Positions 10,876 through 21,385 are shown, counted from the first letter of the stretch. The stretch: 64,000 nucleotides of DNA from Athripsodes cinereus (GCA_947579605.1 OX388318.1:11222001-11286000), one strand, 5' to 3'. A program made the numbers and translations. Notes: generated by a model not told the origin, from the letters alone.

Positions 10876-11689
10876 ATTACATAGGTGATAGGTATATAAC
10901 TATTAGTGCTCATATTAATTTAATAACGTTCATTTTCAATGTTTTCTGTAAATGATGCACTCGCAAGATATCAGTTATTCGACCGGATAGTAATTTTAGT
11001 TCGGCTACCGAATAGTTATCAAATATCCGTTAAATACCTAGTACGGAAATGCCGGGAGCTTACATAAATATGTAGAGGAACGTTGTCAGTATTATTTCAC
11101 ACAGCACCAGCCTATTCTTAAAGGGCTTACTTCTTTACTGGTACCAAGAAAGGAAGAACTTAATAACAACTACTGTTGAAATAATTTTCTCAGAATTTCT
11201 TAGACAGATATACCTAATTGTAATATTACTATTACTATAAAGATACTGTAGTAAATTGTGGGCATTGCTCCCATTTAATATTAATTAATACATATTACTT
11301 GTGCTTAAGGAAAGAATAAATGAAGACCAAGTATTTAGGATGATATTTTATACACAGTTTAAAGGAAGGGAGTCGTGGACGCCATATTGATCGAACATCA
11401 TATTTAATGGTTAGATCATGTAGACCTGATTAATAAACATACAAGCACTGGAAAATTGCCAACAACATCTAAAAAAACAAGCAAGCGCATGATTGACTTT
11501 CTTTCTGTCTATCCCGGTAGTAAAATGCTGTGGAATTTAATAATTTAGACATATACATGTCTGTATTAATTTGCTATTGATGGATACAGATATCAAATAT
11601 GCATCTCACAGTTGATGATTAGAAACTTAAGGTACAGATATTTTCCTGGCTTAAATTCTGTGGATTTGTTCGCAGCAAGGCTCTGAATC
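10876..11689. other. Non-coding DNA
   Basis: AT-rich. Around 11360-11560 a few words (GGTTAGATCATGTAGACCTG, CATTGGAAAATTGCC-like) recall LINE 3' coding sequence on the plus strand, but I could not build a convincing alignment. No gene seen. Confidence 0.35.
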
Positions 11690-11885
11690 TTTCCTTTCAT
11701 TGCACTCTCTCCTGTACGACCTTCTTCAGCTTTTCGGATGAACCGCAGTTCATGTCCTCGTCGAAGTATTTTCGACGTGGGCGCCCCTATGATTTGTCTG
11801 CTCAGCCGTCCCTTCTATTATTTCTTATAGAAGATTTTTGTGACGCATTGTGTGTCCTATCCATCTGGCACGTCTTTGAACAGTT
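11690..11885 (-). mobile_element. LINE B-like C-terminal fragment
   Basis: The minus strand reads in shifted frames RRARWIGHTMRHKNLL, then an EGTAEQTNHRGAP-like stretch, MNCGS-like sequence and KLKKVVQE-like sequence. This is the same arrangement as the ORF at 19473-20072 (ANWIGHNIRHPGLL ... DMNCGSYVELKRLAE). Several frameshifts and stops mark it as dead. Confidence 0.65.
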
Positions 11886-13189
11886 ATATAAATAATTTAA
11901 TTAAAAAAATATTATTTAAAACTAATAGTTATACGAGTGTATGACAAAGTAAATAGTATACATATTTTCAATTATTGCATTGGTTAATGACATAAATTAT
12001 ATTACTTCAAATGTGTTTTCAACATCAAAACAATGATTTTTGAGAGAAAAGGCCACGTGGAAAGCTAACGCAAAAAAAATTAGAATACCTTTACTTTTTC
12101 CTGCTGTTCCCAAGAGGATCCCAAAGAGAAAAGAAGAAAGATTTTCAGTAAATCTGCGCATCACATTATATCGACTTTCAGTAGGATGGTATGTTTGTAG
12201 TTTCTGATAAATAATGCATAGGGTTTTACCTGTTTTTACTAGTTGTTGGGTAATTTATTTAGTTCTCTCTTGATTTTTTGCTCTTACATATTACCTGAAC
12301 TACTACTTCTAGATACTACCTAATGGCAAAGTTTTCAGATTTCTCTAGAGAATTTGTGAGAGGTGCAGGCATTGGTGTAGTTGTTTAGAATTCCAACAAT
12401 AGATAAGCCTAAACCAAATAACCAACTCGACAAAAACTCAATCAAATATTATGTCTCAAATTTCCACGGTTTGACTTGGCATTTAATTAAAGGTAAATTT
12501 TATTTGAGTTTGTTAAATAATTGTTCAATCTCTCTATCTATATCTACCATTATAATACATTGTCATTGATTTGTAGGTGGTTTATTCTGATTAGTCTAAA
12601 AATTGTGTGACAAATGAACAAATAAATTCGTCACTTAAAAACGTCGAAATAAAGTCTGTTTCAATGTTAAAATGAATGCAAACAGTTACAACTTTATCAG
12701 GTAACAGTAATACTAACATTCAATAGTGGGGCAAGAATGAAAATCACTATCTTAATTTTAGGTTTTGTTGAATGTTCTGTCACTGTGTGAAGGTATGTAA
12801 AAGCTATGAATAATATGTTAAGTACTATGAATGTGTGAATCTTCATACATCTTTTTGTCTGTCTACCCTCTATGGAATTCCAAAAAAAGTGGATGAAATA
12901 TGTACTATTGTTTCTTATTTTTATGTCAATGTTATAGACTGTCTTAGCCTAATGTGTTCACTTACACTTTTCATCATATACAAGTACTTAGTTCTTACTT
13001 ATATGTAGTTATCCTAGATAAAAGAAATGTACATATTCACCTTAAAAAAAAGATTGAACACTTTTATGTATTTTATTTCCCTCAAAAATGAAGATTATGG
13101 GAGAAATGAAAGATGACTATCTTTCCATCCCATCATCCTGGTAGAACTAATCGCCAAGTCAAACTATCCTTGCACACTATTTTCGTTTC
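11886..13189. other. Non-coding AT-rich DNA
   Basis: No recognisable gene or repeat terminus. The open frame at 12381-12569 shows no family resemblance and I do not call it. Confidence 0.45.
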
Positions 13190-13440
13190 ATACATAATAC
13201 ATATTTCCAATTTCTCGTACATGTACACGGGGATGTCTTTTATATTTTAATTCATATTTCTTTCATCCCTTCTTACAGACAGGCAAATATACTTACTTAT
13301 GCTTTTATCGTCCATTCGCTCCACATAACAAAACAACTGCAACTTATTTACATGCATTTTATCCACAACACCACTTTTGTATCACACATTCTCCTAATAT
13401 TTCCACACATCCCACATCCATTTTTTTACTCTGTCTTATA
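13190..13440 (-). mobile_element. LINE A, strongly decayed fragment
   Basis: Words in register with other LINE A copies on the plus strand include CTTACAGACAGGCAAATATA, CGTCCATTCGCTCCACATAA, TTTACATGCATTTTATCCAC and AACACCACTTTTG. These correspond to the stretch coding for MTKR / ERMDG / RVNKL in the 61-kb copy. No open frame remains. Confidence 0.55.
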
Positions 13441-14295
13441 TCGCACCTCTACAATATTTATTTCCATTCCTTAATCAAATATTTGATATTTCCGAAAGGT
13501 GAATCAAAAATAACAACTGTATCTACTTAAATATTGATTAATAATTTGAATTGAACAAAGAATCTCGGATATTTTCAAAATGTAAACCTGAGAGAACCGT
13601 AAGAAGCCAAATGACGTTACTTGACCAGTTTTTTCTGCGCCATATTTTCAATACTAGAGACACGAATCATTTCTTTTGTCTTCAAAATTGCATTCAGAAT
13701 AATTAAGATAAAAAAAAAAACAAAAAAACCACCCAGGAATTTTCCCGACTTGCTAAAAATAAAATTGAAAAAGACATCGTCACCGTGTCCTTTATATTAT
13801 TATTTTTTATCGCCTGACATAATATTATTTTCCTTTCTTTAATCTTCGCTAATGTTCGTCACTTTAATTTAAAACAAGCATTTTGTATGTCAGTAAATTC
13901 AGTTAATGACTCTTCGTACAAGATTCCATCAATCTTACTTTAATACTATGTACATATTATTATTATTATTTCTGTATCCAACTAAATAATAAGACGTATA
14001 ATAATAATAATGGTCACAAGGAGACTGAATAAAAAAATATTGTAAGAAGTATTAATATTGCTTCTGCCAAAACTCTTTTAAAGGAAAATATTTGTACGAA
14101 ACCAAAGCAAAAGAACTACGTTTTATCAACTTTTGGCACAATTGGGTGCGGGAGACTGGATTTATTTACTAAAAAATGTAGATATTTATCACATTAGGAT
14201 GTTCGTTTCACGGAATTAGCGTCGAAAACCTGCACCAAACAAATATTAATTTATTAATTGTGTCGGTTCAAACGTAATAGAATTCCATTATAATG
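13441..14295. other. Non-coding AT-rich DNA
   Basis: A/T-rich sequence with an ATT microsatellite around 13955. The open frame at 13621-13842 is K/F-rich low complexity and is not a credible gene. Confidence 0.45.
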
Positions 14296-14437
14296 TAATT
14301 TGAAAAAAAAGTGTTTGTTTCTACCATACGACTTATCAGGTCATTATCAATCAGGTTGATAATGACCTGATAAGTCGAAAGACGTCTCTCTCGGAATCAA
14401 TAATTTATAGTAGAAAGAAACACTTGTTTCAAATTAC
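14296..14437. mobile_element. Head-to-head PLE-like hairpin
   Basis: Centre: 21-bp perfect arms 14330-14350 and 14356-14376 with a 5-nt loop, arm sequence TTGATAATGACCTGATAAGT plus C. The right arm continues AAAGACGTCTCTCTCGGAAT, AGTAGAAAGAAACACTTGTT and AAATTA. The left arm, read on the minus strand, continues to GTAGAAACAAACACTT and CAAATTA, but lacks about 30 bp present on the right. So these are two copies of one 3' terminus joined head to head, one with an internal deletion. Confidence 0.6.
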
Positions 14438-14470
14438 ATAACCATACATTCTTAAAGGAAGTTCACATAT

Positions 14471-14595
14471 AACCGGGTTAGTTGGAAGATATCGCATCTA
14501 GCGATAAACTCGCCCTCTGTTCATTGAATTTTATAACTATCGTTTTTATGATGCCTACTTTGTATTTATTTGAAATATTGTAAACAATAAAAAAT
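14471..14595 (+). mobile_element. LINE (CR1/L2-like) 3' end
   Basis: Contains GGGTTAGTTGGAAGATATCG, GCGATAAACTCGCCC and a later GTAAACAATAAA polyadenylation-like end. Related ends are at 55589-55720 (+), 14870-14981 (-) and 51590-51735 (-). I recall this 'GTTAGTTGGAAGA...GCGATAA..GCC' sequence as a common lepidopteran LINE 3' UTR; the clade name is uncertain. Confidence 0.55.
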
Positions 14596-14869
14596 ACAAT
14601 CAATAAATAAATATTTTTACTTTTTTCTAGTAGGTTTGTCCGAAGTTATTGCAATAATATCATCGAGTTCATAAAATTACAAATATTCCATTGCAATCAC
14701 TATTCTCTGCAAACTTGTACTAAAAAGTGAAAAAAACAGTGTAAGCACAAAAAACGAAATTGTAAATGCATCGAGACCAATTCCAAATATAAACTGAGGG
14801 ATTAGTAACAAACAAATGAACAGTGAAACGAATAAATGAGTTTCAATTAACCAACATCAAATTTATTTA

Positions 14870-14981
14870 TACATTTATTCATTTTTAACTGTACATAAGA
14901 TACAGAAATGCATTAAAATAAAATACCATTAATATACAGAAGGCGAGTTTATCATACAGGCGTGATCTCTTCAAACTAACC
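14870..14981 (-). mobile_element. LINE (CR1/L2-like) 3' end, reversed
   Basis: Read on the minus strand it gives GGGTTAGTTTGAAGAGATCA, GATAAACTCGCC, then a terminal part parallel to the copy at 51590-51735. With 14471-14595 it forms an inverted pair about 0.5 kb across. Confidence 0.55.
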
Positions 14982-15001
14982 CAAAAAATCGTTACTTTTT
15001 A

Positions 15002-15190
15002 GGTGTCCTGTAAAGGACAGATATTCTTAAAACATCACGTTAACATTTTCAGTTCAACAATGATTAAGTATGTCACTTTTCCTGAATGTCTTGATTTTTA
15101 GTTACGAAGAAGACAACCTGTGCGTTCATTACACGTAGTTAGTCCACCGATGTACTCCGCATGTGATACGCAATGTAGATATATAGGTAC
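15002..15190 (+). mobile_element. SINE-C, partial
   Basis: GGTGTCCTGTAAAGGACAGA, a central AACATTTTCAGTTCAACAAT block, CCTGAATGTCTTGATTTT, ACGAAGAAGACAACCTGTGC and a TTCATTACACG block follow the order of the complete copy at 20531-20780. The 5' ~45 bp and the TAG tail are missing. Confidence 0.65.
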
Positions 15191-15654
15191 CTTTGAACAT
15201 ATCAAAATATTTTTAGACTGTCTCGTACAAATGACTAGTACACGCTACGATACATGATTAATCAGAAGAGTTTATTTATAAACTTTAAATGACCTCAAAT
15301 AATGCGAGTAAAGAAATTTGTAAACACGGTTGCAAATTGAACATTTTTATTTTACGACTTCGTCAAGTACCTATATGCCTTTGATAAATTTATAAATGCA
15401 TTGCTTTTTGTCGAACATCAAAATAAGAATCGCAGAACAGAGAGAACATGGTATATTATTAGTTATAACTCTGAACTTCTCGTCCAAACTCACACGTAAA
15501 TCACACACCAATACAATAATATTATACTGGGTATTTTGTTAGATGCACTGTGGAAGAGATAAAAATAATCTTCCACGTTCACAAATGTTTTTCCAATGGT
15601 TAAAATTTAGGTAGGTATAGTAGAAACATAAACCTTGCTTCAAAGTTCACGGAA

Positions 15655-15768
15655 TGTCCCCTTTCCCTTTCACGACACAAGCTTTTAGCAGCTTACTGTG
15701 AAAGGTGTTTAAGGTTGTATTTTGGGTTATAACAAAACTCAGAAATATCTTTTTGAAAAAAAATCTCT
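15655..15768 (+). mobile_element. SINE1, 5'-truncated
   Basis: Begins within the body (CCCTTTCACGACACAAGCTT) and runs through TTACTGTGAAAGGTG to a short A tail. It faces a reversed copy immediately downstream. Confidence 0.75.
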
Positions 15769-15777
15769 TATGATATT

Positions 15778-15958
15778 TTTTTTTAAATATATATCTGGGT
15801 TTTGTTTGTTATAAACCCAAATACAACCTTATACACCTTTCACAGTAAGCTACTCAAAGTTTGTGTCGTGAAAGGGGAGATTGCCAACACCTGGTATCGA
15901 ACCACGGGCCCCTTGTTCACGAGTCCGAGACTCTACCTACAGGCTACCGACGAACTCA
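15778..15958 (-). mobile_element. SINE1, near full length, reversed
   Basis: Minus strand: TTCGTCGGTAGCCTGTAGGT (A box), a TGAACAAGGGGCCCGTGGTT stretch ending in the B box TTCGATACC, the body with AAGCTT-like and GTGAAAGGTG blocks, then a short tail. It is tail-to-tail with 15655-15768, so transcription through both would give a hairpin of roughly 100 bp. Confidence 0.8.
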
Positions 15959-16961
15959 TATCTTAAGGTAAAGGAAACAGAATGCAAGAAAAACATTTAT
16001 TTTGTTATATCTATTCAATGTTACCTACGTATGTGTGATATGTTAAAGATAATCATTATTATTATTATTATATGTTGGAATTCATCCCCAAATACGTCTA
16101 TAGTCCAATTTATAATGACCAGGAACCGAAATGTATTATCAATGACTTGATTTGATTTCCTCTCAAATTTCTATGACTTATGATTCCCCTCTCTCACAAT
16201 ATTCCAAGTTACTCTATTATGGACCATCTGAAACCAATCATCAGATTTTTTTTATATTTTGAGATAGAGTGCGTTTATAATGAATAAATAAATAAACAAC
16301 TGCATCAATATCGTTAAGTACTGTTATATCATAAATTCGAGCTTTTACAAATCTCAAATTGTGCGAAGTTTGATCCTTAAATAAATAGTTAAAAAGCTCA
16401 CTTATACGTGCACACATAGTTTTGCAGTATCGTACATCACAATATACGAAATATCCTTTAGAAATTTAATGTTAGGTGTTCTTTGCAAATATCCGGTATC
16501 TTGAAACTGTATTTATTTATTAATTCATTTTTTTAATGAACATTGACAAAAATCCCACAGAAACACATTCAAATTATATTATATTTACAATATTCACTAC
16601 AGTCAATATGCAAAAGGTAAAAATTTACATACTGCATAAATGAAGAATAACCAAATTTGCTCGCACTTATTTCTAATATGCATACCTACGCATTAAATTT
16701 ATGCAGATCTTCAGAACATCCATGAGGCAAGACCAGAGGCACTGAACTTTGGGGATAAGACGCAGCCCTAGAGAGTGAAGATTTACCAACACACCAAGCC
16801 ACACGAAAAGCAAAGTAAGTAAGCACCAAATTTATATACCAATATTCATTTGCGGGCTAAAAAAGATCTTCCGTTGGCCAAAAGATTCGTTCAAAAAATC
16901 GTCAAATACAGTCAATATTATGCTGACGGTACAAATTCACTACCCGAATTAGCCCGGGTAA
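15959..16961. other. Non-coding DNA
   Basis: AT-rich, with ATT microsatellite at 16046-16070 and a TAAATAAA tail-like patch near 16280. The open frame 15881-16150 starts inside the reversed SINE1 and is not a gene. The first part of the frame starting at 16850 reads AKKDLPLAKRFVQKIVKY, which I do not recognise. Confidence 0.4.
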
Positions 16962-17686
16962 TGGTGCTAACACAAAGAAAGCGGGTTACCTGCTATCAGA
17001 CGCCTGCGTCTACCGGCGCCGAGAAGGTTAACATGCATTTCAATGGACACGAACATAGTAAAAGCAGGAACGCCGATTGCGATTTACTTTGCCGGCGCTT
17101 ACCGGCACTTATGTGGTGTTCTCACTTTGGCGAATATCGCCAGGCACCAAAATATCGCCAGCCATTTGAACCGTGTGGACAAAATGACAGCTAGTCTGAA
17201 ACGATAAAAACCAGTAGAAACGATATCGTCTCGAGTTGACCACCTTCCAACATTTTCGGCCGATTGAACGATTCGCGCATGCGCAGATGTGCGCGGCGTT
17301 CGTATCTATGGTAAAGACTTTATAACCTATAAATTTTACAATGTTTCCCGCTTCGTGACAGCTGTTATCTTTGTTGTTGGTTTGTGGCGTTTGTTTCCTT
17401 AATTAAAAGGCGCCTTATAACATCTACTATAACATTTTCGACTAAAAATAAACACTTCGCGATCTCCATCTCGACGCCATTTTGAAAACAGTGTCAAAAT
17501 CAAAGCGCATCTGACAGATCGTTTCTAAATCGGTGGACTGTGTGAACAGGTGTGACGATCAATGGGCGTACGGCGAATTATTTTTTTTCGCCTGGCGTTA
17601 TATTTTGAAATTCGCCTGGCGATATTCGCCAAATGTGAACACCCCATTATCGGCGCTGGCAACCTGCTTTCTTTGTGTTTGCACAC
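16962..17686. mobile_element. Harbinger-like non-autonomous DNA transposon (MITE)
   Basis: A ~725-bp GC-richer island with inverted ends. GTGCTAACACAAAGAAAGC at 16964-16982 matches, on the opposite strand, 17666-17684 (18 of 19). A second, inner inverted pair contains TTTGGCGAATATCGCCAGGC at about 17125-17144 and, reversed, near 17608-17628. The element is flanked by TAA at 16959-16961 and 17687-17689, a possible 3-bp target duplication of the TWA type used by PIF/Harbinger elements. The 114-codon frame crossing the left end is fortuitous. No transposase is encoded, so mobilisation would have been in trans. Confidence 0.6.
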
Positions 17687-17689
17687 TAA

Positions 17690-18291
17690 GTTTGGAATAA
17701 CCAAATTATTATACCACTTTATTACATTTTGGATTAAAAAAGGTTTGCTAAAAAGAGTCCAGATAAAAAGAGTCATGATAAGATTGCTCTAGTGACCGTG
17801 ATCATATATGTGTGCATTTACGATTTTAGATCTTGCCGTGTATCCGTTATTCGGCAATATCACTATCCGTTACATTTATAATATCTATCCAAGTATAGGT
17901 ATTGTGTAAAGTGGGGATGTAATAGGTACGTGTTTCTACTATTTTATTTACAGAGTGCGCCGGCTTGACGTACATTGATGGATATTTTTTTTCTGGATTT
18001 AATTCGGTTATCAACCCTATATTTTATTGATCTTTATTGCTTCCATACGAGTAAGTACATATCTACCCAATATATCGCTTCACAACTGAAAGCGCCCATT
18101 GAGAAAGCAAAAGAAAATGAAGTTTTAAGATCGTCTCGCTTTAGACATTTAACATCTTATTTTGAAAGATATTAAGTATACATTATTTTGATTCACGGAG
18201 TTCCAGTTAAAAAAACATCTTCCACCCTTTTTGTAATTATTGGAGAATTCTAAATAAACAGGTATTTAAAAATATAATATATCAAGAAAAA
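17690..18291. other. Non-coding DNA
   Basis: AT-rich. The open frame 17975-18175 shows no recognisable domain and I do not call it. Confidence 0.4.
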
Positions 18292-18431
18292 GGGAGTGTG
18301 AGGAAGTGCGGGTGTCCCAGAAAGATCAAATTCTCAAGGACGGCCGTGTGTAAAGTAAGAGAAATTAACGTATGTGTATGAGAAATTGTATGAATGTAGA
18401 AGAAGCGAAAGAAGTATATAAGAATAGATCT

Positions 18432-18676
18432 AATCCGTCCACAGCGGATCACTTTCCAATAGTTTTTTATCACTGAATTATAATTACTTTCTTATCAACA
18501 CGGGCTTCTCCCAACTTTCTTTTGTTCAAATCCTATAAAATACTGTTTGTCTCTGTATCTTATTTCACTTTTTACTAATCGCCTGATGATGGAGTCGAGA
18601 GTCTCCGAATACTAGTACGCGAAGTTAATAAAAGTCATTTGGAAGTTAACTACATATTGTGTTTTTTTTTTCAATT
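18432..18676 (+). mobile_element. PLE-like 3' end inserted in LINE A
   Basis: Ends CTGATGATGGAGTCGAGAGT, CTCCGAATACTAGTACGCGA, GTTAATAAAAGTCATTTGG and a T-rich end. This is the same terminus as both arms of the hairpin at 5701-5850, here as a single direct copy. Flanking ATAGATCT (18424-18431) and ATAGATTT (18677-18684) may be an imperfect 8-bp target duplication. Confidence 0.55.
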
Positions 18677-18693
18677 ATAGATTTATATGGCTT

Positions 18694-18729
18694 AATAGTG
18701 GATGGCTTTGAGAAGAATAGAATAGAATC
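18694..18729 (+). mobile_element. Repeat D, ultra-short insertion with TSD
   Basis: A 36-bp insertion containing GTGGATGGCTTTGAGAAGAA and an AGAAT-repeat tail lies between perfect 10-bp duplications TATATGGCTT at 18684-18693 and 18730-18739. It corresponds to the last bases of a retrotransposon: extreme 5' truncation. Sister insertions are at 30748-30802 and 47163-47213. Confidence 0.8.
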
Positions 18730-18786
18730 TATATGGCTTTACGTTCACTCTGCCTATTCCACTTAGGACACGGCGTGAGGGTATAG

Positions 18787-19225
18787 CTAGATCTATAAAA
18801 CATTTAATATTCTCACTTCAGCGAAGGGCATTTCACCTGTTTCGAATGTCTTAGGTATGTATATTTACTAGTGTGGAAAAACAGCCCGCATGGTTGTTAT
18901 ATGCACTTATACCTTATGCATAGGCATTAAATTTATTATTGAAGTTTTAAACATAATCTTATAATTTGTGTGTCTCTAGGCAAAACGTGCAAAAGAACTG
19001 TTCCCCTATGATCAAAAAAGTGGTAGTCTGTGGTTGCCTTCTTTTACAGTTTGGAGACGGAAAACTCTCATATTATGAATAAAATTTAATAAAAGCATAA
19101 TGAATAAGATTTATTAGCATCCCACACTCACGAACTATTTAAAAATCACTAGGTAGGTACCTATGATATATAATAATTATATTATTCTAATTGAATTAAA
19201 AAAAAAAAAAATACATAAAAATTTA
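18787..19225. other. Non-coding AT-rich DNA
   Basis: No gene or defined repeat. The short 'cattccacccgtttcgaatgtct'-like words near 18830 may be eroded SINE-C. Confidence 0.35.
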
Positions 19226-19410
19226 GTTCGTCGGTAGCCTGGAGGTAGAGTCTCGGCCTTGTGAACAAGGGGTCCGTGGTTCGATACCAGGTGTTGGCAA
19301 ACTCCCCTTTCACGACACAAGCTTTTAGTTTACTGTGAAAGGTGTATAAGGTTGTATTTGGGTTTATAACAAAACCCAGATATATCTTTTTTTAAAAAAA
19401 AAAAAAAAAA
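19226..19410 (+). mobile_element. SINE1, full length
   Basis: Head GTTCGTCGGTAGCCTGGAGG includes the A box (TAGCCTGGAGG); B box GGTTCGATACC at about 19278-19288; body CTTTCACGACACAAGC ... TTTACTGTGAAAGGTG; then GGGTTTATAACAAAACCCAG and an A tail ending at 19410. It is transcribable by RNA polymerase III from internal promoters and would need a LINE's machinery to move. Confidence 0.88.
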
Positions 19411-19472
19411 TTCATTTTTCCATAATCACTGTTTCGAATAAATTTTAGGGATATTTTCAAAATATATTCCAA

Positions 19473-20072
19473 TTGAGTGTTCTCTACACTTTTAGTTTGA
19501 AACAAAAATTCGTTAATGCTTCAAATAGAGCTCGCAAATGTGGTCTTTATATTATTATTCAGGCAAGGATTGCCTTCAACAAAAAATCGAAGATATTGGA
19601 ATCCCCAAATATCGACTTAAGCGTAAGGAAGAACCTTACTAAAGCCTTTGTATGGAGCATTCTGCTTTATGGTTGTGAGACATGGACCATCAGCAAGAGT
19701 GAAAGCGGACGGTTGGCGGCCTTTGAGATGTGGTGCTACAGACGCATGCTTAAGATCCATTGGTCGGAGCACGTCGAAAACGAAGAAGTCTTAACCAGGG
19801 TAGGCGAAAAAAGGCAACTCCTTAAGAGAATCAGCCAACAACGAGCTAACTGGATTGGCCACAACATCAGGCACCCAGGACTACTCATCGCCATCGCGGA
19901 GGGTAAGACCGAGGGAACAAATGGCAGAGGCCGACCAAGAGACGCATATATGGACCAACTGAAGAGGGACATGAACTGTGGCTCATACGTAGAGCTTAAA
20001 AGACTGGCTGAGAATAGGGAGGAATGGAGAAGAAAAACCAAACTCGTTGCAGACCAATCCAATGGATTGTAA
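19473..20072 (+). mobile_element. LINE B, C-terminal ORF2 fragment
   Basis: An open frame of 199 codons encodes the region downstream of a reverse-transcriptase domain. It has FVWSILLYGCETWTISKSES, FEMWCYRRMLKIHWSEHVEN, RANWIGHNIRHPGLL and EGTNGRGRPRDAY, and ends DQSNGL. This order (LLYGCETW, MWCYRRMLKI, GH..R, GRGRP) is typical of RTE-like LINE proteins of insects. The RT palm with YADD is absent, so the copy is 5'-truncated and cannot move itself. The frame is uninterrupted, so the insertion is fairly young. The annotated ATG is just the first available one and has no biological meaning. Related fragments: 25913-26020 and 11690-11885. Confidence 0.85.
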
Positions 20073-20457
20073 CTAAATATATATACTACGTATTCATAAG
20101 AATGATATTGGAGAAGGCCTTTTTACATTCACTTACTTATTCAAAATGTAAAATTAGAGTAATTTTAATAATGTATCAGAGAGAAATTGAAAGTCAGTGA
20201 AGAGGCGAAATAAGTATGAAATTATAATATTACATTTTTTAAGTGAAGTTTCCATGTTAACCATTTTTTAAGGGGCAACGGCCACTACATAATCAAACCG
20301 TACCTGGAGATATTTATCTCCTTAACGACACAAATATGCGTTATTTTAGAGAATTAAATGACAAAATGAAACGAGAAATGCTGTCTCGAAGGACTACTAT
20401 AGATTTTGCGACCACAAAACAAAGGTTTTGGTGCAAAAATATAAGGAATACTTGAAA

Positions 20458-20880
20458 TAGCCTCTTTTCTCGGATACTTCGGTAGTCATTGTACTCTTAT
20501 TTATCCGTTTAAGTTAATAAATAACAAGTGGAGCACCCGGTAAAGAATTGGTCTCCCACTCTTCTGCGTAAGTTTTCGAGTGTCCTGTAAAAGGCAGGTG
20601 TTCGAAAAAATAAGACATTTTACATCTTAAATTCAGCGTTGAGGTTTGCCACCCATCCTGAATGTCTTGATTATATACTGGCACGAAGAGGACAGTTTGC
20701 ATGTTTCTTACATGCAGCTGATCTGCTGGCTACCCCACTTGTGGGATATGCCGTGATGGTATAGTAGTAGTAGTAGTAGTAATAACAAGTGATTTTTTTA
20801 CTCTCTCAGGTCCACCAGTACCACTTAGTCAGTGTTGGCGTCTCCGACCCTACCACGTCAATGGGAAGGAATGGGAATGG
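20458..20880 (-). mobile_element. Repeat E, split by SINE-C
   Basis: Plus-strand words CTCGGATACTTC ... TTATTTATCCGTTTAAGTTA (20468-20517) and, after the SINE-C insertion, TCTCAGGTCCACCAGTACCA, CAGTGTTGGCGTCTCCGACC and CTACCACGTCAATGGG (20804-20865). The same words occur without interruption at 63690-63850. They look like the 3' part of a retroelement read on the minus strand (minus strand GTGG..GGTCGGAGACGCC). The family is not identified. Confidence 0.55.
20531..20780 (+). mobile_element. SINE-C, complete copy with 11-bp TSD
   Basis: A 250-bp insertion lies between perfect 11-bp duplications AATAACAAGTG (20520-20530 and 20781-20791), so its ends are defined. It starts GAGCACCCGGTAAAGAATTG, contains TTTTCGAGTGTCCTG and CAGGTGTTCGAAA, which may be remnants of tRNA-like A and B boxes, then CACCCATCCTGAATGTCTTG and GCTACCCCACTTGTGGGATA. 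It ends in a TAG microsatellite (GTATAGTAGTAG...). It has no coding capacity. At least a dozen eroded relatives lie in this window. SINE status is inferred from size, TSD, simple tail and possible internal boxes. Confidence 0.8.
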
Positions 20881-21094
20881 AAACTATGTATATAACTACG
20901 ACATTACGCCATCTTCCATAATATATGGGGTAGCCAGTAGACAGCCAATAACAGAAGTAATAAAAATACAAGTGATTCTCTCTGTGCCAACAATAAATAA
21001 ATCTATCAGAATTGGTGACAAATTTCATCATAGAGGATGTTGAATATATTATTCGTGATGTTATTATATAAATTTTAAGAGACCTGTAATCTCC

Positions 21095-21385
21095 GTAATA
21101 CAGGAGAGACGATGGTCCTGGCTGGGACATGTTTTGAGAATGCCTAATAATAGTTGGCCAAAAAGAGCACTGTTCTTCTGTCCGCAGGGGTTCCGTAGGC
21201 CCGGGCGTCCCTCTTTCACAATACACCGTTCCTATGACAACGATATCAGAGCGCAAGGAATGTCGTGGAAAGAGGTGACGCAATTGGCACAAAGACGCTC
21301 TGAATGGAGGAGGCTGGTTTCTGCCCTGTGCTCCCGAGAGGAGCGTTGAGGGCGATGAAGTGAAGAAGAAGTGAATAATATAAGG
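21095..21385 (+). mobile_element. LINE C, 5'-truncated 3' fragment
   Basis: Encodes QERRWSWLGHVLRM, PKRALFF.PQGFRRPGRPSF, TIHRSYDNDIRAQ, SWKEVTQLAQRRSEWRRLVS and ends ALCSREER with a stop. This is the C-terminus of a LINE ORF2 (the HVLRM and W..LV motifs close many RTE-like ORFs). A GAAGTGAAGAAGAAGTGA-type simple tail follows. The uninterrupted order here is the reference for the inverted copy at 51921-52190. Confidence 0.85.

Larger units (their letters stand above)
18292..18786 (+). mobile_element. LINE A 3' fragment interrupted by two insertions
   Basis: LINE A coding sequence runs 18292-18431 (GTGAGGAAGTGCGGGTGTCC, CAAATTCTCAAGGACGGCCG, GTATGAATGTAGAAGAAGCG) and resumes at about 18679-18786 (CGTTCACTCTGCCTATTCCA, GGACACGGCGTGAGGGTATA). 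The gap is explained by a PLE-like insertion (18432-18676) and a repeat D insertion (18694-18729). It is a three-layer stack with LINE A the oldest. Confidence 0.8.

Noticed and set aside
16850..17194. 114-codon plus frame
   Set aside because: Crosses the left end of the Harbinger-like MITE, covering its inverted-repeat DNA; no domain seen.
20858..21292. 144-codon minus frame
   Set aside because: Overlaps LINE C coding sequence antisense and repeat E; a shadow frame.
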